Positions 62,647 through 64,000 of a stretch of 64,000 nucleotides of DNA are shown in pieces. How positions within the stretch are numbered: position 1 is the stretch's first letter; every line of letters starts with the position of its first letter. Source of the DNA: Dendrophyllia cribrosa. Taxonomy: Eukaryota > Cnidaria > Anthozoa > Scleractinia > Dendrophylliidae. The notes beneath the pieces were generated by a model. It saw nothing but the letters and a program-made list of their open reading frames with translations. It ran no database searches and was not told where the DNA came from. Made by a program: the position numbers and the translations under genes. The DNA lies in assembly GCA_024195265.1 (NCBI GenBank), contig JAJLRJ010000010.1:19634284-19698283 (forward strand), in the 5' to 3' direction.

Positions 62647-63812
62647 CTGATACACTGGACAAGAAGTACAAAACATTCACCAGTTATACAAATAACAATG
62701 TACATGTAGTAAACTACATGTAGTATATAGGGATGAGCAGTAACAAATCTTAGTATCTAATGACAAAGGATGCCCAGGATCACAACAGGACAACACCATA
62801 CAAAAACATTTATTAAATTATTCAATTGGGAATGAAATTGACTATAAATGGACACCAAATACTGTCCATCTGTTGATTATTGAATGCTTTATAGCCTCAA
62901 AGTCTCATTGTAGCAAGTTTTGGTAATTTTCCTAGATTGTTGTAAGTGTTTATTTTAGGTTATTTTTTAGGGTTCTCAACAACTCTTAATTTTCAACAAC
63001 TAAAAAGTACTTCCATTTCTGTACACGGGTATTGTACTGTCTATTAAGTTGGCATATGGCCAACAGGCCTGACTCAATAAACTTTGTAACAAGAAGTCTG
63101 GAGGCATAAATGCGGGATGTTTTGATTGATGTTTCAAGCATTAACTTTGAATGGCTACCCACAGTCACAATCTGTTTATACTTAGAAACAAGAAGCTGTA
63201 CACAGCTTGATCCCCCACTGAAACAAGCACGCACATGCACAACTGTGCTAAAGCTGTCTAGCCTCCCACATGGGGAATACACAAGCAGAAGTGAATTGTG
63301 ATGTGACACAGAAATTCTCTTGAGATGTCCCGCAAGTCAGTTACAGTCATCCCATGTAATTAAACATTTACTGTTAGTAATTAATACACAGCTGTAACAC
63401 TTATTAGAGACAACCCTTGCCATATCATATTCCCATAAAAAACCCTTGTATTTGTGTCATCAAGTAGGTCTGTTGTGTACCTGGGCTCCCTGTGGTCAGG
63501 TATTTCTGTGATCAGTACTACATGTAATTATCACAATCAACTATTAATGAACAGGTGCAACATGCAATTGATGCTCTTAAGGACATTCGCGCTAATTATT
63601 TATATGAATCCTTCCTGTGCATGCAATTCATGTTGCAACGCCATGCTACGTCATGCACGAGCGCGCGCAAGAGAAGAAATGTAAGTAAGAAATGTACATG
63701 TATGTATGTAATGGCTGGTAGCCATTGCATCAACTTTGCTTAGATTTAACTTGCTTGGATGACCCCAATTTTTTTTTATAGATAATTTTCTTTGCCAACT
63801 CTCGACAGATTG
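62647..63812. other. DOCK upstream intron, nothing recognised
   Basis: No further DOCK exon was found to the right of 62646. Frames at 62986-63309 and 63454-63743 overlap on opposite strands and show no motif. Confidence 0.4.
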
Positions 63813-63997
63813 CAGTGCTCAACCTTAGCGGTAGTCCACTAGTCCAGGACTAGTAAAAAATGGGTTTGGGCTAGTAAAATCAGAGAACCACTACTCAATT
63901 TTTCACTCTTGACTACCAGATGATGGCTGTTGGCTAGTGAATTTCAAACCTCACTAGCCCAAGGACTAGTAAGCCAAAAAGTTAAGGTCGAGCACTG
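63813..63997. mobile_element. CAGTGCTC-type MITE at the window edge
   Basis: Tips CAGTGCTCAACCTTA and TAAGGTCGAGCACTG are inverted. The interior holds repeated GACTAGT motifs. Non-coding. Confidence 0.75.
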
Positions 63998-64000
63998 GAT

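Noticed and set aside
56903..62115. LTR retrotransposon (direct terminal repeats around an ORF)
   Set aside because: The direct repeats carry inverted tips and TA flanks, and the ORF is a DD34E transposase. There is no reverse transcriptase, primer-binding site or TG...CA ends.
10039..62646. DOCK6/7/8 (DOCK-C) identity
   Set aside because: A PH domain is encoded by exons 3-6 and the DHR-1/DHR-2 residues follow DOCK9/10/11; DOCK-C proteins lack the PH domain.

Overview
This window looks like nuclear DNA from an animal, most likely a cnidarian and probably an anthozoan (coral or sea anemone). It is AT-rich. One gene is split into dozens of short exons with GT-AG introns, next to an intronless rhodopsin-class GPCR. 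Almost every intron is loaded with foldback MITEs, tRNA-derived SINE fragments, minisatellites and DNA transposons. No bacterial operon, CRISPR array or phage module was seen.

Layout. (1) 1-9.9 kb: a single-exon class A GPCR on the minus strand (1962-2921) lies in non-coding DNA that carries MITEs, including a TTAA-flanked element (7496-8220), plus a 106-bp tandem repeat. (2) 10.0-62.6 kb: one large minus-strand gene, a DOCK-D (zizimin, DOCK9/10/11-like) guanine-nucleotide exchange factor. I traced 52 coding exons by splice sites, reading phase and similarity to the family. They total about 5.7 kb (about 1,900 aa). Order in the protein is N-terminal DOCK region, PH domain, DHR-1 (C2-like lipid binding), a long helical armadillo-like middle, and the DHR-2 GEF domain, ending at a stop at 10039-10041. 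The 5' end (roughly the first 120-130 codons and the promoter) lies beyond the right edge. Every exon junction keeps phase except the one around exon 10. (3) Introns hold a PIF/Harbinger-derived element inserted head-to-head inside its own sibling (30089-31966), a tandem array of a Tc1/mariner element (56905-62113), several minisatellites (17, 21, 47, 63 and 99 bp units), and duplicated, decayed copies of exons 27 and 38. (4) 62.6-64 kb: intron or upstream sequence of the same gene, plus a CAGTGCTC-type MITE at the edge.

The two recognised host genes are a membrane receptor and a predicted activator of Cdc42/Rac-type GTPases. Nothing in the sequence links them functionally. The most striking features are structural: a transposon self-insertion with diagnostic target-site duplications, a tandem Tc1 array whose terminal blocks are themselves MITE-like, inverted MITE copies flanking a DOCK exon, a GC-AG intron in the DHR-2 domain, and minisatellites that repeat splice-site-like motifs beside very short exons.
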